Source: Aureisphaera galaxeae
Lineage (GTDB): Bacteria > Bacteroidota > Bacteroidia > Flavobacteriales > Flavobacteriaceae
Reading direction: 5' to 3'
NCBI RefSeq assembly: GCF_028561275.1
Contig: NZ_JAQQTF010000018.1
Span: 186,001-250,000, forward strand
DNA: 64,000 nucleotides
Within the stretch, counting starts at the first letter, position 1. Each line of letters starts with the position of its first letter. Under the pieces are notes generated by a model, which worked only from the letters and a program-made list of their open reading frames with translations, did not search any database and had not been told where the DNA came from. The position numbers and the translations under genes are program-made. Shown in pieces: positions 36,119 through 45,231 of this stretch.

Positions 36119-39100
36119 ATGAAAAAAAAGCTATTCCTCTGGCTATGGCTAGCAACTGTTTTTTTTGAATTACCCCTAACGGCACATCCTGCAGGCCTAG
36201 AAAACAGCGAATTTTCACAACCCAACTTGTTTGCCTCTTTGGTAAAAGGGGAGCGAACAACATCGTTGGCCACCTCTTGGGAAATCAACGAAGCTGGGGT
36301 TTCTGTCAACGATCTAATCGTAGTTCCAACCGCTGTATGTTCGGACATAACGGTTTACTTGGATACGAACGGAATGGCCTCCATTACAGCTGCCGATGTT
36401 GATGGCGGATCTACTGCTGCCGATGGAATTGCCAGTATTACCATTGATATTACGGATTTCGATTGCAGTAATATCGGAACGAATTCCGTTACACTCACAG
36501 TTACCGATGTTAATGGACTTACAGACAGCTGTACGTCCACCGTAACAGTGGAGGACATCATTGGACCCACATTTAGTATCGCTGGGCCGCCAACGGGTAT
36601 GCCCGCTCCGCCTGCTTCTATATTGAATACGGTTACCGAAGCCCAATTCTTCGGAATCCTTTACGATCTCGACATTCCAACACCCGCAGGATTTACCACG
36701 AGTGTTCCTTATACGGTCGACAACTCTGGTCTCACTGGGATCGATCCCGATCGAATCGCCTACTACATGGAACTGGACGGTGAATGGGTATGGGTTTCCA
36801 TGAATGACTATACAGGAGGTGATTTAACGGCTATGGGAATTCCGAATGCCACTTCCAATCCGGCACGCTATGCAAATATTGTTTCGGATATGAATATCAA
36901 TTCAAACAGTCCCAATATTACGCCAGCATCCAACATTGACACCGGTAATGTTGAAATGTGGTACCGAAACTATAACGACAATGCCAATCAGAATATTGGG
37001 GGTTCAAGTGCTGTCTTCGACTTCGACGACACCTTTAGTAACTCAGGTTCTCATGGTTGTTTTCAAGTTCACAACCACGGGGCGGGAGAGACACTACTTG
37101 CCTTCAATCGATTTAATGATGCAGCGGCTAACGTAGATTTGGGAATTGGGAATAGTCCTACCGGAAACCCAGACTACACCTCAGAACAAAATGGTGCTAG
37201 CTATACCGACAGAAAGCTTCTCATTCTTGTAAGTGATCCTATTGTACCGACAATCACCGTGCAATTGGATGCTACCGGATTCGCCACCATTACCATAAGT
37301 GATTTCTCGGTTTCCGCTACCGACAACTGCGGAACCGCAACACTCAGCCTAAGTCAAACTACATTTAACTGTGGTGATCTAGGATCCAATGAAATCATAA
37401 TTACGGCAGTAGATGGCCAAGGCAATACAACACCCATAGACGCTATCGTCAATGTAGAAGATATTACACCGCCCGACATAACCTGTCCCGCAGACATTGT
37501 TGTAAGCAACGACCCAGGAAGTTGCGACGCCTATGTTACGGTACCCGTCCCGACGATCGCGGACGAATGTGCATCTAATGAAGCCGCCATGAATTTTGAT
37601 GGGTCTAACGATTACATGCTTTCGTACATCGATGCTACTTCTACCGATTTCACTATGGAAGCATGGTTTAAAGCCAATTCTTCTGTTGGTGGATTTAGAA
37701 GTATCATTACTTGGCAAAAAACGGGACGCAATCACGAAACTTCTTTATCGGTAGCTAATACAGGGGTAGTACGTCTAGGGCAATTCGACTATCAACCCCC
37801 TGTGCGTTTTCAAGAGATACGGGGAGTCATCAATGTAAGGGATGACCAGTGGCATCATGTAGCCGCTGTGAAATCGGGTAGCGTTTGGACACTTTACGTA
37901 GACGGAGTGCTGGATGGCACACTCACACTGAACTCACAAAATTTTTCGGCTACAGGCCTAACCGATTTTAGGGTTGGAAATATCCAATTTAACAATGGTA
38001 ATAATGGTGAACATTTTAATGGAGATATCGACGAAGTTCGCATCTGGGACATTCCCCTAACACAAGCCGAGATACAGGCCAATATGAATGTATCACTCAC
38101 GGGAACGGAAACCGGACTCAAAACCCTGTTTAATTTTAATGATGGATTTGCCTGTACGGATAACTCAGGGGTAACTACCATTAACGACCGAGTTTCTGGA
38201 GCTGTTGGAACACTTTTCAATTTTAACGGACTGGATGGTTCTTTGGGTTGTGATTCCAACTTCACGGATACCTTACTTCCCCCCACGATAATTACAAACG
38301 ATAACAACAATACAGAGGACGCCTCTGGCACCTATCCCGTGGGAACTACTACCGTAGAATGGACCATTACAGATCTTACTGGAAATAGCTCTGTGTGTAC
38401 GGTCGACGTTACTGTCCAAGATACCGAACTGCCCATTGCAGCCTGTCAAGACATTACCATTCAGCTAGATGCTACAGGAATGGCAACAATCACTGGGGCT
38501 GACTTGGATAATGGATCTACCGATAATTGTGGCATTGCTAGTACAACATTGGATGTATCGAGCTTCGACTGTAGCAACATCGGTACAAACACAGTGACTA
38601 TGTCCGTCACCGATGCCAGCGGTAATGTTTCCACATGCAGCTCCATTGTCACTGTAGAAGATACCACAGCACCCAATGCAATATGCCAAGACATCACTAT
38701 ACAGCTGGACGCTTCGGGAGCTGCTTCTATTAGTGCGACCGATATTGACGGAGGCTCTGGCGACAATTGTAGTTTCTCAAGTTCCGTTACACCGAACACA
38801 TTTTCCTGTGCCAATGTAGGGGTTAATACCGTAACGTACACGCTTACAGATCCCTCCGGAAACACCGCATCCTGTACTGCTTTGGTTACTGTTGAAGATA
38901 ATATCGGTCCAGCTGTACTCTGTCAGGATATTACCATTCAGTTAGATGCCAGTGGCATGGCAAGTATTGCGGTAACCGATATAGATGGTGGAAGCACAGA
39001 TGCCTGTGGTATTGCCAGTAGCACTTTAGATATCACCGACTTCGATTGTGACGATGTTGGAACCAATACTGTGACGCTCACTGTAACCGATGTGAACGGC

Positions 39101-41830
39101 AATGTTTCCAGTTGCACCGCTATCGTCACTGTAGAAGACAACATAGCACCCACCGCCATCTGTCAAGATATTACCGTACAACTAGATGCCAGTGGGATGG
39201 CAAGTATCACAGCCAGCGATATCGACAATGGCTCCAATGACATTTGTGGCTTAGGAAGCACCTCCTTAAACATAACCGATTTCACCTGTGCCGATATTGG
39301 AACGAATACGGTTACACTAACTGTTACCGACACGAATGGTAATACATCTACTTGTTCCGCTACCGTAACCGTAGAGGATAATGTAGCCCCAACTACAGTG
39401 TGCCAAGATATAACAGTACAACTAGATGCTACGGGCACGGCCAGTATCACCGCCGCCGATATAGATGGCGGTAGCTCCGACGCTTGCGGCATTGTCAGTA
39501 CGACCATAGACATCTTGGACTTTGATTGCGGCGATATTGGGACTAATGCGGTAACCCTCACAATAACCGATGCAAATGGCAATGTCTCCAACTGCGTAGC
39601 GCAAGTAACCGTCGAAGATACCATTGTACCTTCCGTATTGTGCCAAGACATAACAGTGCAACTGGATGCGAGTGGTATGGCCAGTATCACCGTTGCCGAT
39701 GTAAATGGTGGTAGCTCTGATGTCTGCGGAATTGCGAGTACTACCATAGATATTACGGATTTCGACTGTAGCGATGTTGGAACGAATACAGTAACGCTTA
39801 CTGCAGTGGATGTTAACGGTAACGTGTCTACATGTTTCGCTACAGTGACCGTAGAAGATACTATAGCACCCACTGCATTGTGCCAAGATATCACGGTTCA
39901 ACTCGATGTGAGTGGTACGGTCAGTATCGCAGCTGCAGATGTGGATGGCGGGAGTACAGATGCCTGCGGTATTGCCAGCACCACTATAGATATTATGAAC
40001 TTCGATTGCGACGATGTCGGAACGAACACAGTCACGTTCACCGTGGTCGATGCGAACGGAAATGTATCGACCTGTCTTGCCACGGTGACGGTTGAAGACA
40101 CCACTTCGACCAATGCCCTATGCCAAGATATTACCATACAGTTGGATGCCAATGGCATGGCTAGTATTACGTCCTCAGATGTGGATGGCGGTAGCACAGC
40201 GGCCTGTGGCACTGGCACCACTACAATAGATGTCACAGATTTTACTTGTGATGATATTGGTACGAACACGGTTGTACTCACCATAACAGATGAAAGCGGT
40301 AATTCATCTTCCTGTGCGGCTACCGTGACTGTTGAGGATACCATAGCTCCAACGGTTCTATGCCAAGACATCACAGTACAATTGGATGCCAATGGCATAG
40401 CAAGTATCACTGCTGCCGATATAGATAATGGAAGTACAGATGCTTGTGGCATTACCAGCACCACCATCGATGTCGTAGATTTCAACTGTAATGACATCGG
40501 AACGAACACGGTCACGCTCACAGTAACCGATTCAAACGGCAACAGCTCTAATTGTATGGCAACAGTAACAGTAGAAGATGTGACCACACCAACGATTCAG
40601 TGCCAAGATATCACTGTGCAGCTAGATGCTTATGGTATGGCTAGTATCACCACGGCCGACGTTGATGGAGGAAGCTCAGATGCTTGCGGCATTGCAAGTA
40701 CCACTATAGATATTATGGATTTCGATTGTACTAATATTGGAATCAACACTGTGCAATTGACAGTTACAGATAGTAACGGAAATGTTTCTAGCTGCACCTC
40801 AACCGTGACCGTAGAGGACACTACAGCACCTAATGTCATTTGTCAAAATATTACGGTAGCACTGGATGCGAACGGAGTTGCCACTATAGACCCTACACTT
40901 TTAGATGGAGGCAGTAATGATCTGTGTGGCACCGTGAGCCTCTCACTGGATCGTGATACCTTCGGTTGCCATGATCTTGGCGACAACAGCATCACTTTGT
41001 CTGCCACCGATGCGTCTGGCAACGTGAGCACCTGTGTAGCCATAGTTACAGTAGAAGACAATGTAGCGCCTAGGATAAATTGCAGAAACATTACAGTATC
41101 ATTGGATCAAAATGGATTGGCTTCAATTTCTCCTGAGAATCTTGCCAGTTTCTCCGATAATTGTGGCATTAGTTATGCTTCTCTGGACATTTCTGAATTC
41201 GATTGCTCCGATATTGGACTTCCTGTTACAGTACAGTTATGGGTTGAAGACATTAACGGCAATACCTCCTTTTGCACTGTAGATGTAACCGTTATTGATG
41301 ATCTTCCCCCTAATTTGTATTGCCCTAACGATCCTATTGTTGATCTCCCTGCGGGTGTTTCCGTTTATGAGCTGCCAGATTATGTAGGGATTGGACAGTT
41401 CTATGCAGAGGATAATTGTGCAGGAACAGTTAGAACCATCGGTCAGTATCCTCCACCAGGAACTCCACTTACCGAAGGTGTGCATATAGTGTCCATCCTC
41501 ACCGTGGATAACCAGGGCTACCTAGATCGGTGCACGTTCGATCTTACCTTACGGAATGCAGTTGTTCAGGATGACACACCCAATATCATTGGAAGTCTTG
41601 TACTGTATCCTAACCCAACCCGAGATCAATTCTTTTTGTCCAATCAGCTTTCATTAGAATTGGATGATCTTAGAATCTTTGATATAACTGGTAGACTTGT
41701 AAAAGAAGTACCTCTTAATGGTACTGGGGTACTAACGCCCATAGATGTAAGTGAATTGGCTTCGGCCACCTACCTTGTGGTAATTAATTCTGGTGACGAA
41801 CAAATTACAAGACAACTTATTAAAGAATAG
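36119..41830 (+). CDS. giant repeat surface protein with LamG-like and T9SS sorting domains
   Basis: This ~1900-residue secreted protein has a signal peptide, two isolated Ig/HYR-like repeats (about 75-150 and 375-450), and a concanavalin/LamG-like domain (about 490-690, with N-F-D-G-S-N-D-Y and F-N-G-D-I-D-E-V-R-I-W). Twelve consecutive 80-residue repeats then run from about 780 to 1735, and a type A T9SS sorting domain (Y-P-N-P-T-R-D-Q, ending Q-L-I-K-E) closes the protein. Each repeat reads roughly C-Q-D-I-T-V-Q-L-D-A, D-A-C-G-I-A-S-T, D-F-D-C-x-D-x-G-T-N and ends V-T-V-E-D-T. Four cysteines per unit suggest disulfide-stapled beta-sandwiches. It is probably an adhesin or stalk. The ATG at 36104 is an alternative start five residues upstream. 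Confidence 0.9.
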   Translation: MKKKLFLWLWLATVFFELPLTAHPAGLENSEFSQPNLFASLVKGERTTSLATSWEINEAGVSVNDLIVVPTAVCSDITVYLDTNGMASITAADVDGGSTAADGIASITIDITDFDCSNIGTNSVTLTVTDVNGLTDSCTSTVTVEDIIGPTFSIAGPPTGMPAPPASILNTVTEAQFFGILYDLDIPTPAGFTTSVPYTVDNSGLTGIDPDRIAYYMELDGEWVWVSMNDYTGGDLTAMGIPNATSNPARYANIVSDMNINSNSPNITPASNIDTGNVEMWYRNYNDNANQNIGGSSAVFDFDDTFSNSGSHGCFQVHNHGAGETLLAFNRFNDAAANVDLGIGNSPTGNPDYTSEQNGASYTDRKLLILVSDPIVPTITVQLDATGFATITISDFSVSATDNCGTATLSLSQTTFNCGDLGSNEIIITAVDGQGNTTPIDAIVNVEDITPPDITCPADIVVSNDPGSCDAYVTVPVPTIADECASNEAAMNFDGSNDYMLSYIDATSTDFTMEAWFKANSSVGGFRSIITWQKTGRNHETSLSVANTGVVRLGQFDYQPPVRFQEIRGVINVRDDQWHHVAAVKSGSVWTLYVDGVLDGTLTLNSQNFSATGLTDFRVGNIQFNNGNNGEHFNGDIDEVRIWDIPLTQAEIQANMNVSLTGTETGLKTLFNFNDGFACTDNSGVTTINDRVSGAVGTLFNFNGLDGSLGCDSNFTDTLLPPTIITNDNNNTEDASGTYPVGTTTVEWTITDLTGNSSVCTVDVTVQDTELPIAACQDITIQLDATGMATITGADLDNGSTDNCGIASTTLDVSSFDCSNIGTNTVTMSVTDASGNVSTCSSIVTVEDTTAPNAICQDITIQLDASGAASISATDIDGGSGDNCSFSSSVTPNTFSCANVGVNTVTYTLTDPSGNTASCTALVTVEDNIGPAVLCQDITIQLDASGMASIAVTDIDGGSTDACGIASSTLDITDFDCDDVGTNTVTLTVTDVNGNVSSCTAIVTVEDNIAPTAICQDITVQLDASGMASITASDIDNGSNDICGLGSTSLNITDFTCADIGTNTVTLTVTDTNGNTSTCSATVTVEDNVAPTTVCQDITVQLDATGTASITAADIDGGSSDACGIVSTTIDILDFDCGDIGTNAVTLTITDANGNVSNCVAQVTVEDTIVPSVLCQDITVQLDASGMASITVADVNGGSSDVCGIASTTIDITDFDCSDVGTNTVTLTAVDVNGNVSTCFATVTVEDTIAPTALCQDITVQLDVSGTVSIAAADVDGGSTDACGIASTTIDIMNFDCDDVGTNTVTFTVVDANGNVSTCLATVTVEDTTSTNALCQDITIQLDANGMASITSSDVDGGSTAACGTGTTTIDVTDFTCDDIGTNTVVLTITDESGNSSSCAATVTVEDTIAPTVLCQDITVQLDANGIASITAADIDNGSTDACGITSTTIDVVDFNCNDIGTNTVTLTVTDSNGNSSNCMATVTVEDVTTPTIQCQDITVQLDAYGMASITTADVDGGSSDACGIASTTIDIMDFDCTNIGINTVQLTVTDSNGNVSSCTSTVTVEDTTAPNVICQNITVALDANGVATIDPTLLDGGSNDLCGTVSLSLDRDTFGCHDLGDNSITLSATDASGNVSTCVAIVTVEDNVAPRINCRNITVSLDQNGLASISPENLASFSDNCGISYASLDISEFDCSDIGLPVTVQLWVEDINGNTSFCTVDVTVIDDLPPNLYCPNDPIVDLPAGVSVYELPDYVGIGQFYAEDNCAGTVRTIGQYPPPGTPLTEGVHIVSILTVDNQGYLDRCTFDLTLRNAVVQDDTPNIIGSLVLYPNPTRDQFFLSNQLSLELDDLRIFDITGRLVKEVPLNGTGVLTPIDVSELASATYLVVINSGDEQITRQLIKE
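38444..41320 (+). repeat. twelve tandem 240-bp coding repeats
   Basis: Units start at 38444, 38684, 38921, 39161, 39401, 39641, 39881, 40121, 40361, 40601, 40841 and 41081, each with a Cys codon followed by Q-D-I-T or a close variant. All are 240 bp except the second, which is 237. The protein is more alike between units than the DNA, which shows many synonymous differences. Confidence 0.95.
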
Positions 41831-41850
41831 TTTTCCCATTCACGAAAATG

Positions 41851-41884
41851 ATAAAAGCCCTTGCGAAAGCAAGGGCTTTTATAT
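41851..41884. terminator. terminator between the giant surface protein and serine hydrolase genes
   Basis: Perfect 12-bp arms AAAAGCCCTTGC/GCAAGGGCTTTT over a GAAA loop lie between convergent genes. The same stem recurs at 44991-45018. Confidence 0.92.
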
Positions 41885-41906
41885 TATTCAGCAAGACTCT
41901 AGCTCA

Positions 41907-42980
41907 TCATTTAGGCGTAATCAAAAATCTGAATAGTCCTAGCCCCAACTCCTGTCCAAATCCAGAATTCGTGAGCAACACCATTCCCCATTTGCTCTGT
42001 GGAATGTATACGAAGAGGCATGAAAATCTCTTGTCATTATTCCCGCCGTGCCCATAAGCCATTCCGAAGGGAAGCGCTCCTTTAAAAAAACCCAAACTCA
42101 TATGCGAAATACCCTCTGTTTTGTTTGGATTACCATCAGGAAGTTCAATTTGATCTTTTAGAAGTTCGTGATAGGAATTTTCATTCAACCCTTCATTGTT
42201 CATTAATGCAATAAGCCAATTGGCGAAATCGGCAGAAGTAGTATGAACACCATAAGCTGCTCCAAACTCCTTATTTCCGTAGTCTTCCAAATCGTTCCAT
42301 TTTCCATTTTTATACGAATACGCCTTATTGTCCAAGTTACTTTTATTCTGAATGAATTTCGTATGCTGTAAACTAAGAGGGAGGGCTACTTCCTTTTGAA
42401 AAATCGCTTCTAGTCCTTGAGCATCCGTCTTCAATATTCCCTGTAATACTAGGGCCAGGTATTGAAAGCCCTCACCCGAGTATTGATAGCCAGTCCCCGG
42501 ATCGAAATCTATGGTAAGTTCATTCCCCTCCGTATCGGTTCTCCAATTAGGAAAACCCGTCTGATGTGTCAATACCATGCGGGCCGTTATTGTCTTGTAA
42601 CGAACGTCGTGGGCAATGTCTTCGTAGGGCAAATATTCGAAGAGAGGTTTATCTAAATCCAACAAGCCCTTTTCTACAAATTTCATAACAAAAAAGGAGA
42701 ACAAGGGTTTAGAAATTGAAGCCCCTTCAAATATCGTCTTGCTGGATACAGGGCTATCCGGACGTGCCATTCCCTTGTTTATTTCGAAGGCTATTTTTCC
42801 GTCATTGATTAAGGTTAACGATAAACCAGGGGTATTTGTTCCCTGCATTTGTTGGGCCAAAAAGGCTTCAATTTCTTGGGTTTCTATGGTTGTTCCGATA
42901 GGGGTTTTAATAGACTGTGCTCGGCTTTGAGTTAAAGAAATGGAAAGTACGATTGCCAGACTTGAGAATAATTTTATCAT
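41907..42980 (-). CDS. serine hydrolase, beta-lactamase/class C (PF00144-type)
   Basis: This ~357-residue exported protein has a signal peptide (ending T-Q-S-R-A-Q) and the penicillin-binding fold motifs. These are S-x-x-K as A-S-I-S-K-P near residue 91, Y-x-[NS]-like Y-Q-Y-S-G-E-G-F near 170, and H-G-G in Y-G-H-G-G-N-N-D near 315. The family includes esterases, D-peptidases and beta-lactamases, so the substrate is open. The start could be GTG 42983 or ATG 42980. A LytTR-site-like repeat lies ~75 nt upstream, matching one before the histidine-kinase operon, so the adjacent two-component system may control it. Confidence 0.9.
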   Translation of the reverse strand: MIKLFSSLAIVLSISLTQSRAQSIKTPIGTTIETQEIEAFLAQQMQGTNTPGLSLTLINDGKIAFEINKGMARPDSPVSSKTIFEGASISKPLFSFFVMKFVEKGLLDLDKPLFEYLPYEDIAHDVRYKTITARMVLTHQTGFPNWRTDTEGNELTIDFDPGTGYQYSGEGFQYLALVLQGILKTDAQGLEAIFQKEVALPLSLQHTKFIQNKSNLDNKAYSYKNGKWNDLEDYGNKEFGAAYGVHTTSADFANWLIALMNNEGLNENSYHELLKDQIELPDGNPNKTEGISHMSLGFFKGALPFGMAYGHGGNNDKRFSCLFVYIPQSKWGMVLLTNSGFGQELGLGLFRFLITPK

Positions 42981-43040
42981 CACAAATGTATTTTAGTTAC
43001 GCAGCAAAGCTCACGAAACAAAGAGGTGCTTACAATGACA

Positions 43041-43075
43041 AAATGATGAAGCGGGTTAAAATTGGGTTGAAGAGG
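43041..43075 (-). promoter_or_regulatory. LytTR-site-like repeat upstream of the serine hydrolase
   Basis: GGGTTAAAATT at 43053 followed 11 bp on by GGGTTGAAG matches, at 20 of 23 positions and without gaps, the element at 44935-44957. The next -7-like box (minus-strand TACATTTG at 42990-42983) is 63 bp away, against 53 bp at the other site, a difference of one helical turn. Confidence 0.5.
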
Positions 43076-43076
43076 T

Positions 43077-43844
43077 CTATCGGTCCAGCCACTTTCTGAA
43101 ATCGGCCGTGGTTCGACTACTGGTCGTTACCCTTTCCTTGATTCCCCTGAGGCTAATCAACAGTCGATTCTTAAAATGTGCTTCCATTTTGATGATATGT
43201 CCCATTTGAACAATCTGACTTCGATTAATACGAAAGAACTGTTCTGGATCCAGTTTTTCGTATATACTTCCAATGCTTTCAGAAAATAAATACGTCCTAC
43301 CCTCATCATCCTTAAGTTTGCAAAAATCCCCCGCAGCTTCAATAAGTGCCACTTTATTCGCAGGAAGTATGTTTATGCCCTTCGGAGTCTTTATAACAAA
43401 TTGCTGTTTGTATTGCTGCGCTTTGCGCACCAACGTCTTCTTAAGATGCTGAAAGAGCTCGGGACTCAATTGAGGGGTTGTATTAGGAGCAAAAAGACGT
43501 CGGTATTTCGCAATCGCTTGATCTATTTCCTCTTGGCCATAGGGTTTAAGAACATAGGCAATCCCATTGGTCTTGAATGCTTCCAAGAGATATGAATCAA
43601 AGGCCGTACAGAACACGATAGGAGCCTCGGGCGTACAGTCCTGGAAAACCTCAAAAGAGTTCCCATCCAAGAGTTGGATATCGGCAAAAATGAGATCATA
43701 GGCATCTCCAGTGGTAAGAAAGAATTTCGTCTCTTCTTTGGATCTACCCCAATCATAGGTAAGCTCACCCTGTAAGCAAACACTTAAATAGGTGCGTAAT
43801 TTTTCAAAAGCCGGAATTTCATCTTCTAGGATTAAAATATGCAT
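43077..43844 (-). CDS. LytTR family response regulator
   Basis: This 255-residue regulator has an N-terminal receiver domain with acidic pocket L-E-D-E at 7-9, phospho-acceptor D55 in L-I-F-A-D-I-Q-L-L-D, and the conserved lysine in Y-V-L-K-P-Y-G. The C-terminal LytTR DNA-binding domain (about 150-250) has I-L-P-A-N-K-V-A-L-I-E-A, F-F-R-I-N-R-S-Q-I-V and a final W-L-D-R. It begins 6 nt after the histidine kinase stop, so they form one operon and almost certainly one phosphorelay. Sites of the geometry expected for LytTR proteins lie upstream of the kinase and the neighbouring serine hydrolase. Confidence 0.95.
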   Translation of the reverse strand: MHILILEDEIPAFEKLRTYLSVCLQGELTYDWGRSKEETKFFLTTGDAYDLIFADIQLLDGNSFEVFQDCTPEAPIVFCTAFDSYLLEAFKTNGIAYVLKPYGQEEIDQAIAKYRRLFAPNTTPQLSPELFQHLKKTLVRKAQQYKQQFVIKTPKGINILPANKVALIEAAGDFCKLKDDEGRTYLFSESIGSIYEKLDPEQFFRINRSQIVQMGHIIKMEAHFKNRLLISLRGIKERVTTSSRTTADFRKWLDR

Positions 43845-43850
43845 GCTAAC

Positions 43851-44870
43851 CTATATTTTATCGAGACGGATTAAAGGAACCTCAACCACAAAAGCATCGG
43901 CAGACTCACGAATCAGAACTTCTTTGTCCGACAATAGGGCATAACGCTGTTTTAAGTTCTCCAAGCCCGTGCCCAGTGATTCTTTCGGATCTTTCAATGC
44001 AGTTCCTTTGTTATTCTTGATAATGAGTGAATGATCTTGGAGTGTTATACTAGTTCGGATCCCCGAATCATTTATAATTCCATTGTGCTTAACCACATTT
44101 TCAATAAGCACTTGTAAGGTTCCTGTTGGCAGATAGCTCCCTTCCCCTTTATGGGCTGATTGATCCTCGAATTGAAAACTATACACCTTACCAAACCGGT
44201 ATTCAATTAAACGAAAATAGTTTTCAGCCATTTCAAGCTCATCCGACAGGGACGAAAATTCGTTCTCCTTGGACCGAATTAAGAATCGGTACAATGCAGA
44301 AAGATGCGCTAGGTATTCTTTTGCCCGTTTGGGATTCGAATCGATGAGTCCGTCGAGCGCATTGAGATTATTGAAAAGAAAATGAGGACTGAATTGGGAT
44401 TGAAGCAAGCGTAATTCTGTTTCCTTTTGTTGTTTTTTAACGTGGGACAGACTCAACTGATTCTCATAGTACTTCTTGGCAATGATGATTACAAAGGGCA
44501 CTCCCAGATCGGCCGCGGAATAATAAAAACTATGAACAAATATGTAACCGGTAGAAGGCAAATCTTTCCAACCGTATCCCCGACCGAAATAATCGCGCAG
44601 TAAATCTAGGAAGCCTGTGGCGATTAGAGCCAGCGTAGTTAAAACAAAGAACAACCAATATTGCCTTTTTTCGATAATATATTTCTGAATAAGCCAGCGG
44701 ACTATAAAAAATCCAGCTAGGGTTTTAGCAATAATGATGGGAATATCGAAGACGATTTGACCAATGGGATGCCGCTCTGTCCAAAATTTTAGGGAAAGCC
44801 AGAATACGGAGAAAAGGGTAAATGCCCAGATTAATTGGTAGTCAGTTTTGTTTAGTTTAAAGCTGATCAT
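43851..44870 (-). CDS. LytS-type sensor histidine kinase
   Basis: This 339-residue kinase has four predicted membrane helices (about 11-30, 40-60, 71-91, 110-131), a short coiled-coil linker (V-K-K-Q-Q-K-E-T-E-L-R) and the His_kinase domain with H163 in F-S-P-H-F-L-F-N-N-L-N. An HATPase region carries the N-box I-E-N-V-V-K-H-N near 260. It has no separate sensor domain, so it probably senses a signal in or at the membrane. It is the first gene of the kinase-LytTR operon. A perfect -7 box lies only 4 nt before the ATG, predicting a leaderless mRNA. Confidence 0.94.
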   Translation of the reverse strand: MISFKLNKTDYQLIWAFTLFSVFWLSLKFWTERHPIGQIVFDIPIIIAKTLAGFFIVRWLIQKYIIEKRQYWLFFVLTTLALIATGFLDLLRDYFGRGYGWKDLPSTGYIFVHSFYYSAADLGVPFVIIIAKKYYENQLSLSHVKKQQKETELRLLQSQFSPHFLFNNLNALDGLIDSNPKRAKEYLAHLSALYRFLIRSKENEFSSLSDELEMAENYFRLIEYRFGKVYSFQFEDQSAHKGEGSYLPTGTLQVLIENVVKHNGIINDSGIRTSITLQDHSLIIKNNKGTALKDPKESLGTGLENLKQRYALLSDKEVLIRESADAFVVEVPLIRLDKI

Positions 44871-44874
44871 CTAC

Positions 44875-44882
44875 CAAATGTA
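44875..44882 (-). promoter_or_regulatory. -7 box of the histidine kinase gene
   Basis: The minus-strand TACATTTG is a perfect TAnnTTTG ending 4 nt before the ATG. Confidence 0.65.
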
Positions 44883-44922
44883 AGACAATACATCTTTTGA
44901 AAGGTCAGGGCCTCTGCCACAA

Positions 44923-44957
44923 ATCGGTTAAGATGGGTTAAAATTAAGTTGAAGGGG
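44923..44957 (-). promoter_or_regulatory. LytTR-site-like direct repeats upstream of the histidine kinase
   Basis: TCGGTTAAG (44924-44932) and TAAGTTGAA (44945-44953) each fit 8 of 9 positions of the published LytTR site pattern and are separated by 12 bp, within the usual 12-13. A third GTT core at 44937 lies between them. The element sits ~65 nt upstream of the kinase start. Confidence 0.55.
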
Positions 44958-44987
44958 ATTATTGCATTTCATTCGCAGTTACGAAAA

Positions 44988-45021
44988 CAAAAAAGCCCTT
45001 GCTTTCGCAAGGGCTTTTTTT
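44988..45021 (-). terminator. terminator after tRNA-Leu
   Basis: 12-bp arms AAAAGCCCTTGC/GCAAGGGCTTTT lie over a TTTC loop, immediately downstream of the minus-strand tRNA. The sequence could act in either direction. Confidence 0.85.
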
Positions 45022-45024
45022 CTG

Positions 45025-45106
45025 TACTCAAGGTGGGAATCGAACCCACACTCCCGAAGGAACTGGATTTTGAATCCAGCGCGTCTACCAATTCCGCCAC
45101 TTGAGC
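45025..45106 (-). tRNA. tRNA-Leu (anticodon CAA)
   Basis: The 82-nt minus-strand tRNA folds as a class II cloverleaf: acceptor GCTCAAG with CTTGAGT, a D-arm with GGTAGACGCG, anticodon stem CTGGA/TCCAG with loop TTCAAAA (anticodon CAA, reading UUG), a long variable arm (TTCCTTCGGGAGT) and T-arm GGGTTCGATTCCC. The CCA end is not encoded. It reads UUG codons. Confidence 0.95.
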
Positions 45107-45194
45107 GTTACGGGACGGCAAAAATACATAAATATTTAATAAAACAATGCAATTCCTTTCAGCATTTTTTTGAAGAACACTCCCTAGTATTTTT

Positions 45195-45202
45195 TACATT
45201 TG
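45195..45202 (+). promoter_or_regulatory. -7 box of prs
   Basis: TACATTTG is a perfect TAnnTTTG. A TTTG at 45169-45172 lies 22 nt upstream as a -33 candidate. The leader is about 25 nt. Confidence 0.7.
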
Positions 45203-45231
45203 CACCCAACGCAACTAAATAATAAAACACA

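Noticed and set aside
39163-39894. 243-residue minus-strand frame inside the repeats of the giant protein (and similar frames nearby)
   Set aside because: It arises from the codon pattern of the repeat units. It recurs at each unit and shows no independent coding signal.
44962-45222. 86-residue open frame over tRNA-Leu and its terminator
   Set aside because: It overlaps the tRNA on the opposite strand and includes a hairpin. It is not a credible protein gene.
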